DNA from: CAVUCE01 sp963739985
Lineage (GTDB): Bacteria > Bacteroidota > Ignavibacteria > Ignavibacteriales > Ignavibacteriaceae
Direction: 5' to 3'
Assembly (NCBI GenBank): GCA_963739985.1
Contig: CAVUCE010000022.1
Location: 569,575-633,574, forward strand
Length of the DNA stretch: 64,000 nucleotides
The position numbers and the translations under genes are program-made. Below, in pieces: positions 56,018-64,000 of the stretch; the first letter of the stretch is position 1, and each line of letters begins with the position of its first letter. The notes below the pieces were generated by a model, which saw only the letters and a list, made by a program, of their open reading frames with translations, made no database searches and had not been told where the DNA came from.

Positions 56018-56923
56018 TTATAATAGACCATTTACTTTTCCCATTTTATTATCCTTAAAATCTTTAAATGCCCTTTTAACAATTATTACTAATTCCTTTT
56101 TTGACTTCAAGTTCCAGATTATCGATTTTAAAAGCATTGTTATAAAAAGATAAATCTTTACAAAATAGTACCAATTACTTAACAACTTCTTAGAAAAATA
56201 CAAACGGTTTCTAGTATTATAGTAAATTGGTAGATATGAATTTTCATATGTTGTCGTTGAATTAACTTTGTGATAGATTTTACTTTCAGCAACAAATAAT
56301 ATTTTATAATTCTTCTTAACTACTCTTAGACAATAATCAGCATCTTCTAAATATAAAAAATATTTCTCATCTAGAAGGCCAACTTTTTCAATCACTTCTT
56401 TTTTTATTAGTAAACAGCATCCTGAAGCAAATGTTATAAAACGATTTTTGTAGAATTCTTTTTCATTCCTTTTTTCGCCTTTTGAAAAACCGGAACCTCT
56501 AATTTTACTGATCTCTCCACCGGCAGACCAAATTTTACTCTTCTGAGAATAGTAATTAATTTTGGGGGTAGTTATACCGATTTTTTCACTTGTTCTAGCA
56601 GAACTCACAAGCAAACTTAGAAAATTTTCTTCTACAATTGTATCATTATTCAACAGTACAATATAATCAGCATTATTGTCTAAAGCTTTTCTAATTCCTA
56701 AATTGTTGCCTCCTGAAAATCCTAAATTTTCTTGACTCTCAATTAAATCTATGTAATCGCTATAACGATTTTTTAACCTTTGAGCGTCATTATTTGGAGA
56801 ACCATTATCAACAACAATAACCCTATAATTGGAATATTCAATTTTTTTTAATGATTCTAAACATTCTGAGGTATCATCATATCCATTCCAATTTAATATG
56901 ACTATATATACTTTGCTGTTCAT
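56018..56923 (-). CDS. GT2 glycosyltransferase, rhamnosyltransferase-like
   Basis: A 301-residue GT2 protein. VYIVILNWNGYDDTSECLESL, DNGSPNND, LLNNDTIVEENF (the DxD position has Asn-Asn-Asp) and YLEDADYCLRV match the WbbL-like group. It likely adds a deoxyhexose to the repeat unit. It starts about 65 bases after the next GT2. Confidence 0.85.
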   Translation of the reverse strand: MNSKVYIVILNWNGYDDTSECLESLKKIEYSNYRVIVVDNGSPNNDAQRLKNRYSDYIDLIESQENLGFSGGNNLGIRKALDNNADYIVLLNNDTIVEENFLSLLVSSARTSEKIGITTPKINYYSQKSKIWSAGGEISKIRGSGFSKGEKRNEKEFYKNRFITFASGCCLLIKKEVIEKVGLLDEKYFLYLEDADYCLRVVKKNYKILFVAESKIYHKVNSTTTYENSYLPIYYNTRNRLYFSKKLLSNWYYFVKIYLFITMLLKSIIWNLKSKKELVIIVKRAFKDFKDNKMGKVNGLL

Positions 56924-56990
56924 ATAGTAATTAGTTGCCGATAGTTTTATTAATAAATGAGAAAAATTAATTGTTTAATCTTGAATAAAC

Positions 56991-57848
56991 TTATTTGTAA
57001 GCACCATATACATTCTTTTTGAAATGCAAATATCCTATATAAATCATTCTTAATTTTTTAATTTTTTCAGTTTCAAAAAAAATTATTTTAATAAATTCTT
57101 TGACAAAATCCATTCTATCTCTGCGAATATAAGTGGGATAAATATTCTTATATGTTTTACGGACAAAAAGTCTATTCCGTGTTCTGTAGTATAATCTGAG
57201 TGGACTATGATTTGTGGGAAAAGTATTTTTAAAAAATATTTTTTTTTGTGTACGCACTCCAAGATGATGCCTTAACCGAACAGAATTAACACGAATTACT
57301 TTATAATTGTTTGCATTCAACCTTAAACAGAATTCATTATCTACATAGTCTATGAACAGTTTTTCTAAAAATCCTCCAACCTTTATCGCAATATTAATAT
57401 TGATTAAATTCGCATTGGTCATTGTAACCAAAACTTCATGATTGTTATTATCCTTTGGAGATAATGGATAAATATCATTCAAATGATATGCACTTATAAT
57501 TCCAATATTTTCAAAATCTTGTATTGAACTTAGTAATTTTTCAATTAAGTCAGGAGCTACATTACCATCCTGATCCATTGTAAATAAAAAGTCATAATTT
57601 GATTTATAAGCTAATTCTAGGGCTTGGTTTAAAGCCTTGGCCATTCCAGAGTTCTTACCATTAAAGATATATTTAACTTTATCGTACTCAGTTATATTTT
57701 TTTTTAATGTATTATTTATCTTTTCTGAGTTATCTATAATTATCAGTTCATCCAATTGTTCGACGTAACTTTTTATATTATAGAATATATCTTCCTCCGG
57801 ATTAAAAAGTATCACGACCCCAGCTATTTTAATTTTAGATGTATTCAA
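56991..57848 (-). CDS. GT2 glycosyltransferase, RfbF-like
   Basis: A 285-residue GT2. VVILFNPEEDIFYNIKSYVEQ, DNSEKINNT, FTMDQDGNVAPDLI with DxD, and IDYVDNEFCLRL. The pattern matches RfbF/RfbG-type rhamnosyltransferases. It is in line with its GT2 neighbours, ten bases after the next one. Confidence 0.85.
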   Translation of the reverse strand: MNTSKIKIAGVVILFNPEEDIFYNIKSYVEQLDELIIIDNSEKINNTLKKNITEYDKVKYIFNGKNSGMAKALNQALELAYKSNYDFLFTMDQDGNVAPDLIEKLLSSIQDFENIGIISAYHLNDIYPLSPKDNNNHEVLVTMTNANLININIAIKVGGFLEKLFIDYVDNEFCLRLNANNYKVIRVNSVRLRHHLGVRTQKKIFFKNTFPTNHSPLRLYYRTRNRLFVRKTYKNIYPTYIRRDRMDFVKEFIKIIFFETEKIKKLRMIYIGYLHFKKNVYGAYK

Positions 57849-57857
57849 GTTAATAAC

Positions 57858-58661
57858 TTAATATTTCTGACCATATTTATTTTGAATGGTTTTTAATTCA
57901 TTAAGTACCTTTATTTCATTTAACTCCGGAATACTAGCAGGATAATTTCCGTTTTTTATTTTGAATAAAAACGAATTATAGCGGAGCTTTAATTTCCATA
58001 TTACTTTATTTTTTCTTATCACGCTCTGAGAGTGCAAATCATGTAAATCTTTTATATAATTATAACTATTCTCAATATCAGCAAACCACCAAAAAGGAGG
58101 ATGCATACCAGATTTTATTATTTGATACGTATGATCCACATGTTCCCATGCATTATGATATCTTTGATCAATAAGACCTACTTTTTGAAGTGCCGTGCGA
58201 GAAAAATATGAAAATGCTCCAAGCAAATTATGGTTTAAAGATACTTTAACTCCATTCGCATATTCAATAGTTTTTTTTGATATCGGTTCATATTTGTCGT
58301 TTCGATTTCCTGGCCCATGGTAAGCATAATTAAAATGTTGTATTCCACTTATCAATGAAGCTTGGATATATAATTGATATATTTTAGCATCAGTTATTTT
58401 TATATCATCTTCACATAAAAATAAATGTTCGCAACCTTTCTTTAACATTAGTTTTAATGCATCATTTTTTGAGACACCAACTCCCAAATTCTTTTTATGT
58501 TGAATTATTTCATCAACTTTATCCGGATATGATTTATCTTCGTAAGGTTTTCCATCATTGACTACAATAATTAAATCTGCATTAGGTATAGATTCAATAC
58601 AAACCTTAAAGAATCCTTCTCGGTTGCATGTAATAATGCCAATACCAATTCTATTTTTCAT
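57858..58661 (-). CDS. Glycosyltransferase, GT-A fold (GT2-like)
   Basis: A 267-residue protein. GIGIITCNREGFFKVCIESI, VVNDGKPY and the acidic LCEDDIKITDAKIYQLY indicate a GT-A sugar-nucleotide site with EDD in place of DxD. GAFSYFSRTALQKVGLID and WEHVDHTYQI follow as in polysaccharide GT2 enzymes. Family membership is less certain than for the neighbours. It overlaps the next gene by 11 bases. Confidence 0.75.
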   Translation of the reverse strand: MKNRIGIGIITCNREGFFKVCIESIPNADLIIVVNDGKPYEDKSYPDKVDEIIQHKKNLGVGVSKNDALKLMLKKGCEHLFLCEDDIKITDAKIYQLYIQASLISGIQHFNYAYHGPGNRNDKYEPISKKTIEYANGVKVSLNHNLLGAFSYFSRTALQKVGLIDQRYHNAWEHVDHTYQIIKSGMHPPFWWFADIENSYNYIKDLHDLHSQSVIRKNKVIWKLKLRYNSFLFKIKNGNYPASIPELNEIKVLNELKTIQNKYGQKY

Positions 58662-59679
58662 TTAGTTTCAACTTATTTTTGGAATTTGACAGCAAATTAT
58701 ATTGTTCTTGAATTCTGTAAGAATTTTTATGTTTCAAGTATCTGTTAAAAACAATTCTTGCCTTATCTTCTCTGCCAATTTTTTTTAAGAATAATCCATT
58801 TAGCAAAAAAATAAATTCCAAAGAATGATAATATCTTTTGGGAAATATTATTGTCTTAATTTTCCTAACCAATAAATAAAAGTGAATAGGAAATTTGGAC
58901 CAAAAATTTATTTTATTATGGTATTTTTCAATTTCACTAAATGGAGTATTTTCAACATATCTTAATATATATTTATATGTAATTTCCATACCCTCCATAA
59001 ATGTTTTATCAACATTTTGGTATTCTTTATTTTCTCTACCTTTAAAATTTTTATAGAAAGTGCCTAATACAAAATCTAGATGAAGAAGGTCATACTTTTC
59101 GGAAATTTTCAGTTCAAATTCATGGTCCCCACAAACTTCATATTTCTCATCAAACCAATAGTCATCCTCAAAGTGTAAAGAAGCTCTCCACATAGGTTGG
59201 GAACCGACCAAACATCTGGAAAGTTGCAAGAATCGATCAAAATCAGGAAATTCAAATATTTTTTGTTGATTATAATTTTCAAATGGTTGATTAGGAATAT
59301 CAGTTATCAGCTGATTTGCATATACAAGTGCCACTTCTGGATTATTAATCAGAGTAGTTGATAATATTTCTAAAGCATCTTCTCTAAGTATATCATCCGT
59401 ATTTGAATTTGTAATAAATATACCATTCGACTTTTTTATTCCTCTATTCCATGCCTTATAAATAGATTCTCTCTCTTCAGTTTTTACACATTTGATCAAA
59501 CTATTGCTTCGTTGGAATTCAGAAACTATTTCAAATTCTTTTTGTTGGGAACCGCTTACTACTACTATGATTTCCATTTTGTCAATAATGGTTTGTGCTA
59601 GCAAATTTTTTAATTTTGCCTTTATATACTTTTCGGAATTGTAAGTCGAAACTATTGCCGAAACTAATGGTCTTTTCAT
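58651..59679 (-). CDS. GT2 glycosyltransferase
   Basis: A 342-residue GT2 protein. VSAIVSTYNSEKYIKAKLKNLL, TNSNTDDILREDAL (DxD-like Thr-Asp-Asp) and CGDHEFELKISEKY. The C-terminal part is basic and helical. Sugar and acceptor are unknown. It is co-transcribed with the genes on both sides. Confidence 0.85.
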   Translation of the reverse strand: MKRPLVSAIVSTYNSEKYIKAKLKNLLAQTIIDKMEIIVVVSGSQQKEFEIVSEFQRSNSLIKCVKTEERESIYKAWNRGIKKSNGIFITNSNTDDILREDALEILSTTLINNPEVALVYANQLITDIPNQPFENYNQQKIFEFPDFDRFLQLSRCLVGSQPMWRASLHFEDDYWFDEKYEVCGDHEFELKISEKYDLLHLDFVLGTFYKNFKGRENKEYQNVDKTFMEGMEITYKYILRYVENTPFSEIEKYHNKINFWSKFPIHFYLLVRKIKTIIFPKRYYHSLEFIFLLNGLFLKKIGREDKARIVFNRYLKHKNSYRIQEQYNLLSNSKNKLKLNEK

Positions 59680-59711
59680 AGGTGCAAAATTTTTATTTTA
59701 AAATATACCGA

Positions 59712-61196
59712 TTAAAGGACTTTTTTACCTCTTATTTGCTCAATACCAAGCTTGATATAATTAAAAATATCCTTGTAAAATACTATTATTGATAAAATAT
59801 TTATTACACTCAAAACTATTATGTAATTGATTAAACCATTATAAATCAATATAATACCAAAGAAAATTACCGTTATTAAGAACAATAGTTTTTTTATGTG
59901 AACTAATTTCAAAAATTTCTGAATTTCAATACCTGTTATTCTTTTAATAAAGTATAACATCAACGCATTTCCAAGAAGTACTGAGAAAAAATATCCTAAA
60001 AGTCCAAGCTCACTGCGGAATATTATGAAAATTAATATCATCCCAACCACTACAAATATTAAATTGGTTAGTTGAACCAATACAAGAATTGAGGCTTTCC
60101 CAATCCCAAGGATAAAATTATAAATTGTATAGCCGAAGTTATTAACTGACTCAGGTAATGCCAAAATCAAGAAAATTAATACTAAATCTTTATAACCAAA
60201 CCAAAAATTCAAAAATAAAGCAATAAAAATAGAAAAGATACCAAATGCTAATCCCGAATATATGATTCCTAATCTTGTATATTTAACTCCATCATTATAT
60301 AAAAATATTTTATATTCTTCTTTATTTGATAGGACACTCGCTTTCGGCAAAATAGTTTTAAATGCAGTAAAAAATAAAAGTGAAATCGATACCGCGAAAC
60401 GTCTTGCTACTTCATATATAGAAACTAATCCAACGTTATTATAACTTCCAATAATATATTTAATTAATGGGTCTATTAATGCATTAAAAATTGAGACTAA
60501 CTGAACCGATAGACTAAACCGACCAATCTCTTTTAATTTCTCTAATCTAAATAATGATAATCGAATTTTGATTAATTTAAATTTTATTCTAAAAAGAAGA
60601 ACTAAGATTGATAGTACTAAAAACTGACTAATAACGTAAAAAATTGCAAGTGTTATTATTGATAGGTCATAATATGTCACTAGCAAAACACTGCATATTA
60701 TTAAAATATTTTGAAGTAATCCGACCTTACTAGTTATTACAAAGTTGCTTGAACCTTCAAATATTGCTTTAAAAAACAAAGATATAAATGATAAAAAAAA
60801 GGAGAAACCTAATAATAAAAATAGGACATGAGATAAATTGTTATACTCCTTCGGTATAATTGATAAATTGCTTACTAAAATAGGGAAAAAAATAAGATTA
60901 CCTGATACTAATAATAATACTCCAATACTTATAAATGAAAAAAAGCTAGTTGATATAAGAATATTAATATATTCCGATTTTTTGTTCTTTGTTTCAGCAA
61001 CATATTTAACCAGAGCAGTACTAAATCCTAAATCTAATGCTGGTCCCACATTCCATATAGAAATAAAAAATATCCATACACCAAACAATTCTTTCCCAAA
61101 ATGCCCAAGATTAAGCTTTAAGGTAATTAAAGAAATTATAACGGATACCGCATATTGTGCTGAAAGCCAGCTTGAATTTCTTTTATCGGATGGCAT
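59712..61196 (-). CDS. wzx: Polysaccharide flippase (Wzx-like)
   Basis: A 494-residue membrane protein with about 12-14 helices. FGKELFGVWIFFISIWNVGPALDLGFSTALVKYVAE near the start is characteristic of O-antigen flippases. It moves undecaprenyl-linked repeat units across the inner membrane. It overlaps the polymerase by 14 bases. A second flippase is at 44374. Confidence 0.88.
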   Translation of the reverse strand: MPSDKRNSSWLSAQYAVSVIISLITLKLNLGHFGKELFGVWIFFISIWNVGPALDLGFSTALVKYVAETKNKKSEYINILISTSFFSFISIGVLLLVSGNLIFFPILVSNLSIIPKEYNNLSHVLFLLLGFSFFLSFISLFFKAIFEGSSNFVITSKVGLLQNILIICSVLLVTYYDLSIITLAIFYVISQFLVLSILVLLFRIKFKLIKIRLSLFRLEKLKEIGRFSLSVQLVSIFNALIDPLIKYIIGSYNNVGLVSIYEVARRFAVSISLLFFTAFKTILPKASVLSNKEEYKIFLYNDGVKYTRLGIIYSGLAFGIFSIFIALFLNFWFGYKDLVLIFLILALPESVNNFGYTIYNFILGIGKASILVLVQLTNLIFVVVGMILIFIIFRSELGLLGYFFSVLLGNALMLYFIKRITGIEIQKFLKLVHIKKLLFLITVIFFGIILIYNGLINYIIVLSVINILSIIVFYKDIFNYIKLGIEQIRGKKVL

Positions 61197-62604
61197 ATAT
61201 ATCTTGAGTTTTATTAGCTAACAACTTGTAATTGGAAGAAGTAATTCCTAATAATATTCCAAAGAGAACTCCTTGTTGTCCCCAAAACCAAGCACTAGTC
61301 ATAATAAGAGATACGGTTATATATACATTAAATGCAAAAATTATTAACGAAATAATTTTTTCCTCCTCAGACGTAGATAATTTTATTGACTTTAATGCTA
61401 ATTTTAGAGTAAAGATCAGCAAAATCATGAAACCAATAAAACCCAGAATTCCCGTTTCAGTCAGTAATGCTAAATACCCAGAATGTGCAGTACGACCCTC
61501 TACGTATACCTTAAAGAAAGATTTTGGAATTTCATAATATAGTTGTGATTCAAATGGAAAGGAATAGAAACCAATGCCAATGAATGGATGTCTTTCAAAA
61601 GCAATCAACGCAGTATGCCAAATAAAGGCTCTTGTTACTAAACTGTTAGTTTCAACTGATTTTGGATCGTTCGACAATACAACTTTTTGAGTCGTATTTT
61701 CAGCCCTCCTAGATATACCAGAATCATAAATATTAGTAAACATAAAAAGTGTTAACAAAATTATAATAACCTGAATTGAATAAGTAAATATTTTACTTCC
61801 TCTTAAATCAAATCTTTTGGCATTAACTAATAAGTAAGAAATCAAAATGAGAAATGTTAAAAAAGTAGAAATCCAAGAATTTCTTGTTTGAGTTACGAAT
61901 AATGCGATTAATACCACTCCAAGTAGAAGAACATTTTTAGCCTTTTTATTTCCTTTTTTGAATAAAACTTTCACAATTAAAATTTGCAATCCAATACCTG
62001 CTAAATCAGCAAAAAATACATCTCCAAGCCCAAAAAACCTTTCTTGAGTTATTATTCCCCTCATAGAGACATAAAAACTACTTAAAACTAAATAAACTAA
62101 AAATAAATTAAAAAATTGAGTTATTTTTTTATTTGTGTTTACTGTAATAGAAAATATTAGCCATAAAATTATTATTGAAATGAAATTAAGTGATCTAAAA
62201 AATGTCAGTGGTAAGTTAATTGAGTTCAATAAGGAAGGTATAACAGTAATTATATAAATCAATAAATATTTGGTTAAAGGATTACTGAAGTCTTTTGTAC
62301 TCAAATCATAATGATTTAATAAAAATGAGAAAAAGACTAAAAATGAAAACAGTACAGAAATTTCAAGACCTATTATTGGAAATGAAATAAAAATTAACAG
62401 TTCTAATAATGCTAATGATAAACTAAAGCTTATGCTACAAATAATACTAAATATCAAGCCAGATATTAATATTATTATCTTCAGGTTACCAAAGGAGACA
62501 AAAAGAACGGATAAAATTAAAGCATTTAATATACCAAAAGAGAAAAGACTTTTTTCTGTAAAATAATTTACAGATAAAAAACTTTTTATATTATTATTTT
62601 TCAT
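61183..62604 (-). CDS. O-antigen ligase/polymerase family membrane protein (Wzy-like)
   Basis: About 473 residues from the ATG at 62604; the earlier in-frame ATG lies within the previous gene. Eleven or twelve helices; a periplasmic loop contains FERHPFIGIGFYSFPFE and EGRTAHSGYLALLTETGILG, the Wzy_C/WaaL signature with the His before the Ser-Gly. It polymerises or ligates surface polysaccharide. Ligase and polymerase cannot be separated by sequence; the neighbours favour polymerase. Confidence 0.85.
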   Translation of the reverse strand: MKNNNIKSFLSVNYFTEKSLFSFGILNALILSVLFVSFGNLKIIILISGLIFSIICSISFSLSLALLELLIFISFPIIGLEISVLFSFLVFFSFLLNHYDLSTKDFSNPLTKYLLIYIITVIPSLLNSINLPLTFFRSLNFISIIILWLIFSITVNTNKKITQFFNLFLVYLVLSSFYVSMRGIITQERFFGLGDVFFADLAGIGLQILIVKVLFKKGNKKAKNVLLLGVVLIALFVTQTRNSWISTFLTFLILISYLLVNAKRFDLRGSKIFTYSIQVIIILLTLFMFTNIYDSGISRRAENTTQKVVLSNDPKSVETNSLVTRAFIWHTALIAFERHPFIGIGFYSFPFESQLYYEIPKSFFKVYVEGRTAHSGYLALLTETGILGFIGFMILLIFTLKLALKSIKLSTSEEEKIISLIIFAFNVYITVSLIMTSAWFWGQQGVLFGILLGITSSNYKLLANKTQDIYAIR

Positions 62605-62617
62605 CTTTACCAATTTC

Positions 62618-63787
62618 CTAAGCGGATTTTTCTTTTTTGCCAAATAAATTTTCAACAATAATAAGAAGCTTAGGATTATTTGTATTATTTAGAATCTCTT
62701 TTAAGATAATAATTAAAAATATTATTAAATTAACTGCTACCGTAATTATTACAGCAGTTAAGACTCTCTGAGGATAAGATTTTTTTTCCGGAGGAACTGC
62801 TCGATCAATAACTTGTAATATGGGTATATTTTTCTGTTCATCTATTTTCGATTGCTCATAAAGTGGTATAATAAATTCCAATAATTTATTATTTATTTTC
62901 ACTTTCCGGTAATAACGGAAATATTCCAATGCTTTATTTGGTAAAGACTTTAAGGGTAATAATGGAGAATCCTTCTTTTCACCTTGCATGATAGAGTTTA
63001 CTTTAGCCTTAAATTCTTGGTAGCTTATTTGTGCATTTTTCGCCTGTGGGGATTCTTTACCAACAATTTTTTTAACAATTTCACTTTCAATTTCTTTTTG
63101 AGCAAGCTCCGACTCTAGATTACTATATGTTTCTATAGTTGCTTTAGTTTGTAATTCAGCATCCATTAAACCAGATTTATTCTGAAAATTGGCTAATGAA
63201 TCTTCGGCCTTTTTCAAATTATCTTTTATTTCTTTATACCTATTTCCCAAAAATATTCTATTATCTTGAGCTTTTTCTACATTAAGATTTATTATTGTTT
63301 TATTTAATAAGTCAATAATGTAATTAGCCATTGCGGCTGATCTTTTGGGACTATCTGCTCTCACTTTAATTAAAAAAGCATTCTCTTTTGTTTCTGCTAC
63401 ATTAATATTTTTCTTAAGTTGTTCAAGAGTTTTCTCCATACTATCAAGATTATAATGCTTCATTAGTTGGAATTTATATATAACTTTTTCAAGATTTGTT
63501 CGACTATATATTATTGTAATATACATATCTATACTATTAGATTGTTGTAAACCTCCTAATCCGATGGGTAGATTTGAAAATGTTTTGAGCAATGAACTAA
63601 ACGAACTAACTTGGTCTTGCTCAGATGGAATAATTAAAGCCGTTGAATCATATTTGCTCGGGACAAAAAAGAATATTATCAAATAACTAAGTACAAGACA
63701 GCTAAAAAATAATGTTAAAAATAATTTTTTCTTCTTCACAAGTATTATTACTAAATCTAAAAACTCAAAGCTTCTTTCTTTTGCCAT
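62618..63787 (-). CDS. wzz: Wzz-type polysaccharide chain-length protein
   Basis: A 389-residue protein with two membrane helices (about 20-45 and 340-368) and a long periplasmic coiled coil between, rich in Lys, Glu, Asn and Gln. SKYDSTALIIPSEQDQ and the proline motif LQVIDRAVPPEKKSYPQRV are typical of Wzz/GNVR. No Tyr kinase domain is fused. It controls how long the Wzy product grows. First gene in the cluster at this edge. Confidence 0.9.
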   Translation of the reverse strand: MAKERSFEFLDLVIILVKKKKLFLTLFFSCLVLSYLIIFFFVPSKYDSTALIIPSEQDQVSSFSSLLKTFSNLPIGLGGLQQSNSIDMYITIIYSRTNLEKVIYKFQLMKHYNLDSMEKTLEQLKKNINVAETKENAFLIKVRADSPKRSAAMANYIIDLLNKTIINLNVEKAQDNRIFLGNRYKEIKDNLKKAEDSLANFQNKSGLMDAELQTKATIETYSNLESELAQKEIESEIVKKIVGKESPQAKNAQISYQEFKAKVNSIMQGEKKDSPLLPLKSLPNKALEYFRYYRKVKINNKLLEFIIPLYEQSKIDEQKNIPILQVIDRAVPPEKKSYPQRVLTAVIITVAVNLIIFLIIILKEILNNTNNPKLLIIVENLFGKKEKSA

Positions 63788-64000
63788 TTTATGCCTTTGA
63801 TAATAATTAACTCTATAGAAAATATAAGATTGTTATAACTAATAAAACGCATATCTTTAAAAAGATAATTTATTTATAATAATATAATTCTCCAAAATTT
63901 ATGAACAAATTTTATGAGTTTAAGTTATTAGAATCTAAAGCATATGTACAATTATATAGTTTAATTAATTATTCCTTCTTGACTTTTCCCAAAATTTCCA
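63788..64000. other. Upstream region of wzz to right edge, possible gene tail
   Basis: No confident gene. On the minus strand a frame open from the edge ends at a stop at 63965-63967 after 11 residues (ending WEKSRRNN). It could be the tail of the next gene upstream, for example an export protein. On the plus strand an ATG at 63901 stays open to the edge for 33 codons, but lacks a ribosome site. Both are too short to call. The rest is AT-rich leader sequence for wzz. Confidence 0.3.

Noticed and set aside
1..64000. CRISPR arrays or insertion-sequence transposases
   Set aside because: No spaced direct repeats and no transposase motif (DDE or HUH) were seen in any frame I could interpret.

Overview
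The window is AT-rich bacterial chromosome. The likely source is the Ignavibacteria/Melioribacter branch of the Bacteroidota-Chlorobi group. This rests on a T9SS-type C-terminal sorting domain with the YPNPFNPSTTI motif, a tmRNA whose tag reads GEYNYALAA, a DUF5723-type outer-membrane protein, a GWxTD protein, and an atp operon (atpZ-I-B-E-F-H-A-G) with no atpD or atpC beside it. The lineage is an inference from these markers; no 16S gene is present.

Layout. (1) 1-2966 is a degraded accessory patch beside the 3' end of ssrA. It holds a partial unknown gene with a palindrome over its start, a small C39-like cysteine protease, and a frameshifted pair encoding a DUF5131 (phage Gp37/Gp68) protein and its three-Cys-motif partner TcmP. 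(2) 2967-8712 holds ssrA, a PduO-type corrinoid adenosyltransferase translationally coupled to ygfZ, an unknown lipoprotein, an M20 dipeptidase and a beta-propeller-like lipoprotein. (3) 8802-16997 is envelope-centred: lptF-lptG, a DUF5723 outer-membrane protein with a secreted partner, a T9SS cargo protein, a DUF3467 protein and a TPR protein. (4) 17238-21544 is a plus-strand operon: adenosine deaminase, a small unknown protein, urocanate hydratase, and a short ACT-domain phosphoglycerate dehydrogenase. (5) 21616-35444 is a long minus-strand block of core functions: lpxL-like, heptosyltransferase, tsaC, an M23 peptidase and bactofilin, the atp operon, ffh, rpsP-khpA-rimM-trmD-rplS, then a divergent MqnA-like protein. 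(6) 35571-48233 holds GWxTD, serA, trxA, an enoyl-ACP reductase, dnaE, dut, a flippase, nadC, a thioesterase and accA. (7) 48236-63787 is a surface polysaccharide locus: a GT2/degenerate phosphotransferase fusion, a dolichol-phosphate-mannose-synthase-like enzyme, a polyprenyl glycosylphosphotransferase, several GT2/GT4 enzymes, a flippase, an O-antigen polymerase/ligase and a Wzz-type chain-length protein. It contains one antisense GT9 pseudogene and one frameshifted GT4.

Working together. The polysaccharide locus has the parts of a Wzx/Wzy-type pathway: an initiating phosphotransferase, glycosyltransferases, a flippase, a polymerase and a chain-length regulator. lptFG, the heptosyltransferase and the LpxL-like acyltransferase indicate a Gram-negative outer membrane with LPS. 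The M23 peptidase and bactofilin pair sits directly upstream of atpZ and is probably a cell-shape module.

No complete novel defence or mobile system was found. The best leads are the decayed TcmP-DUF5131 module at ssrA, the GT2 fused to a phosphotransferase domain that has lost its catalytic core, an orphan MqnA-like protein, and the DUF5723 outer-membrane protein with its unknown secreted partner. Single-base frameshifts cluster in the accessory loci while the core genes are intact, which favours real gene decay, but sequencing error cannot be excluded from one sequence.
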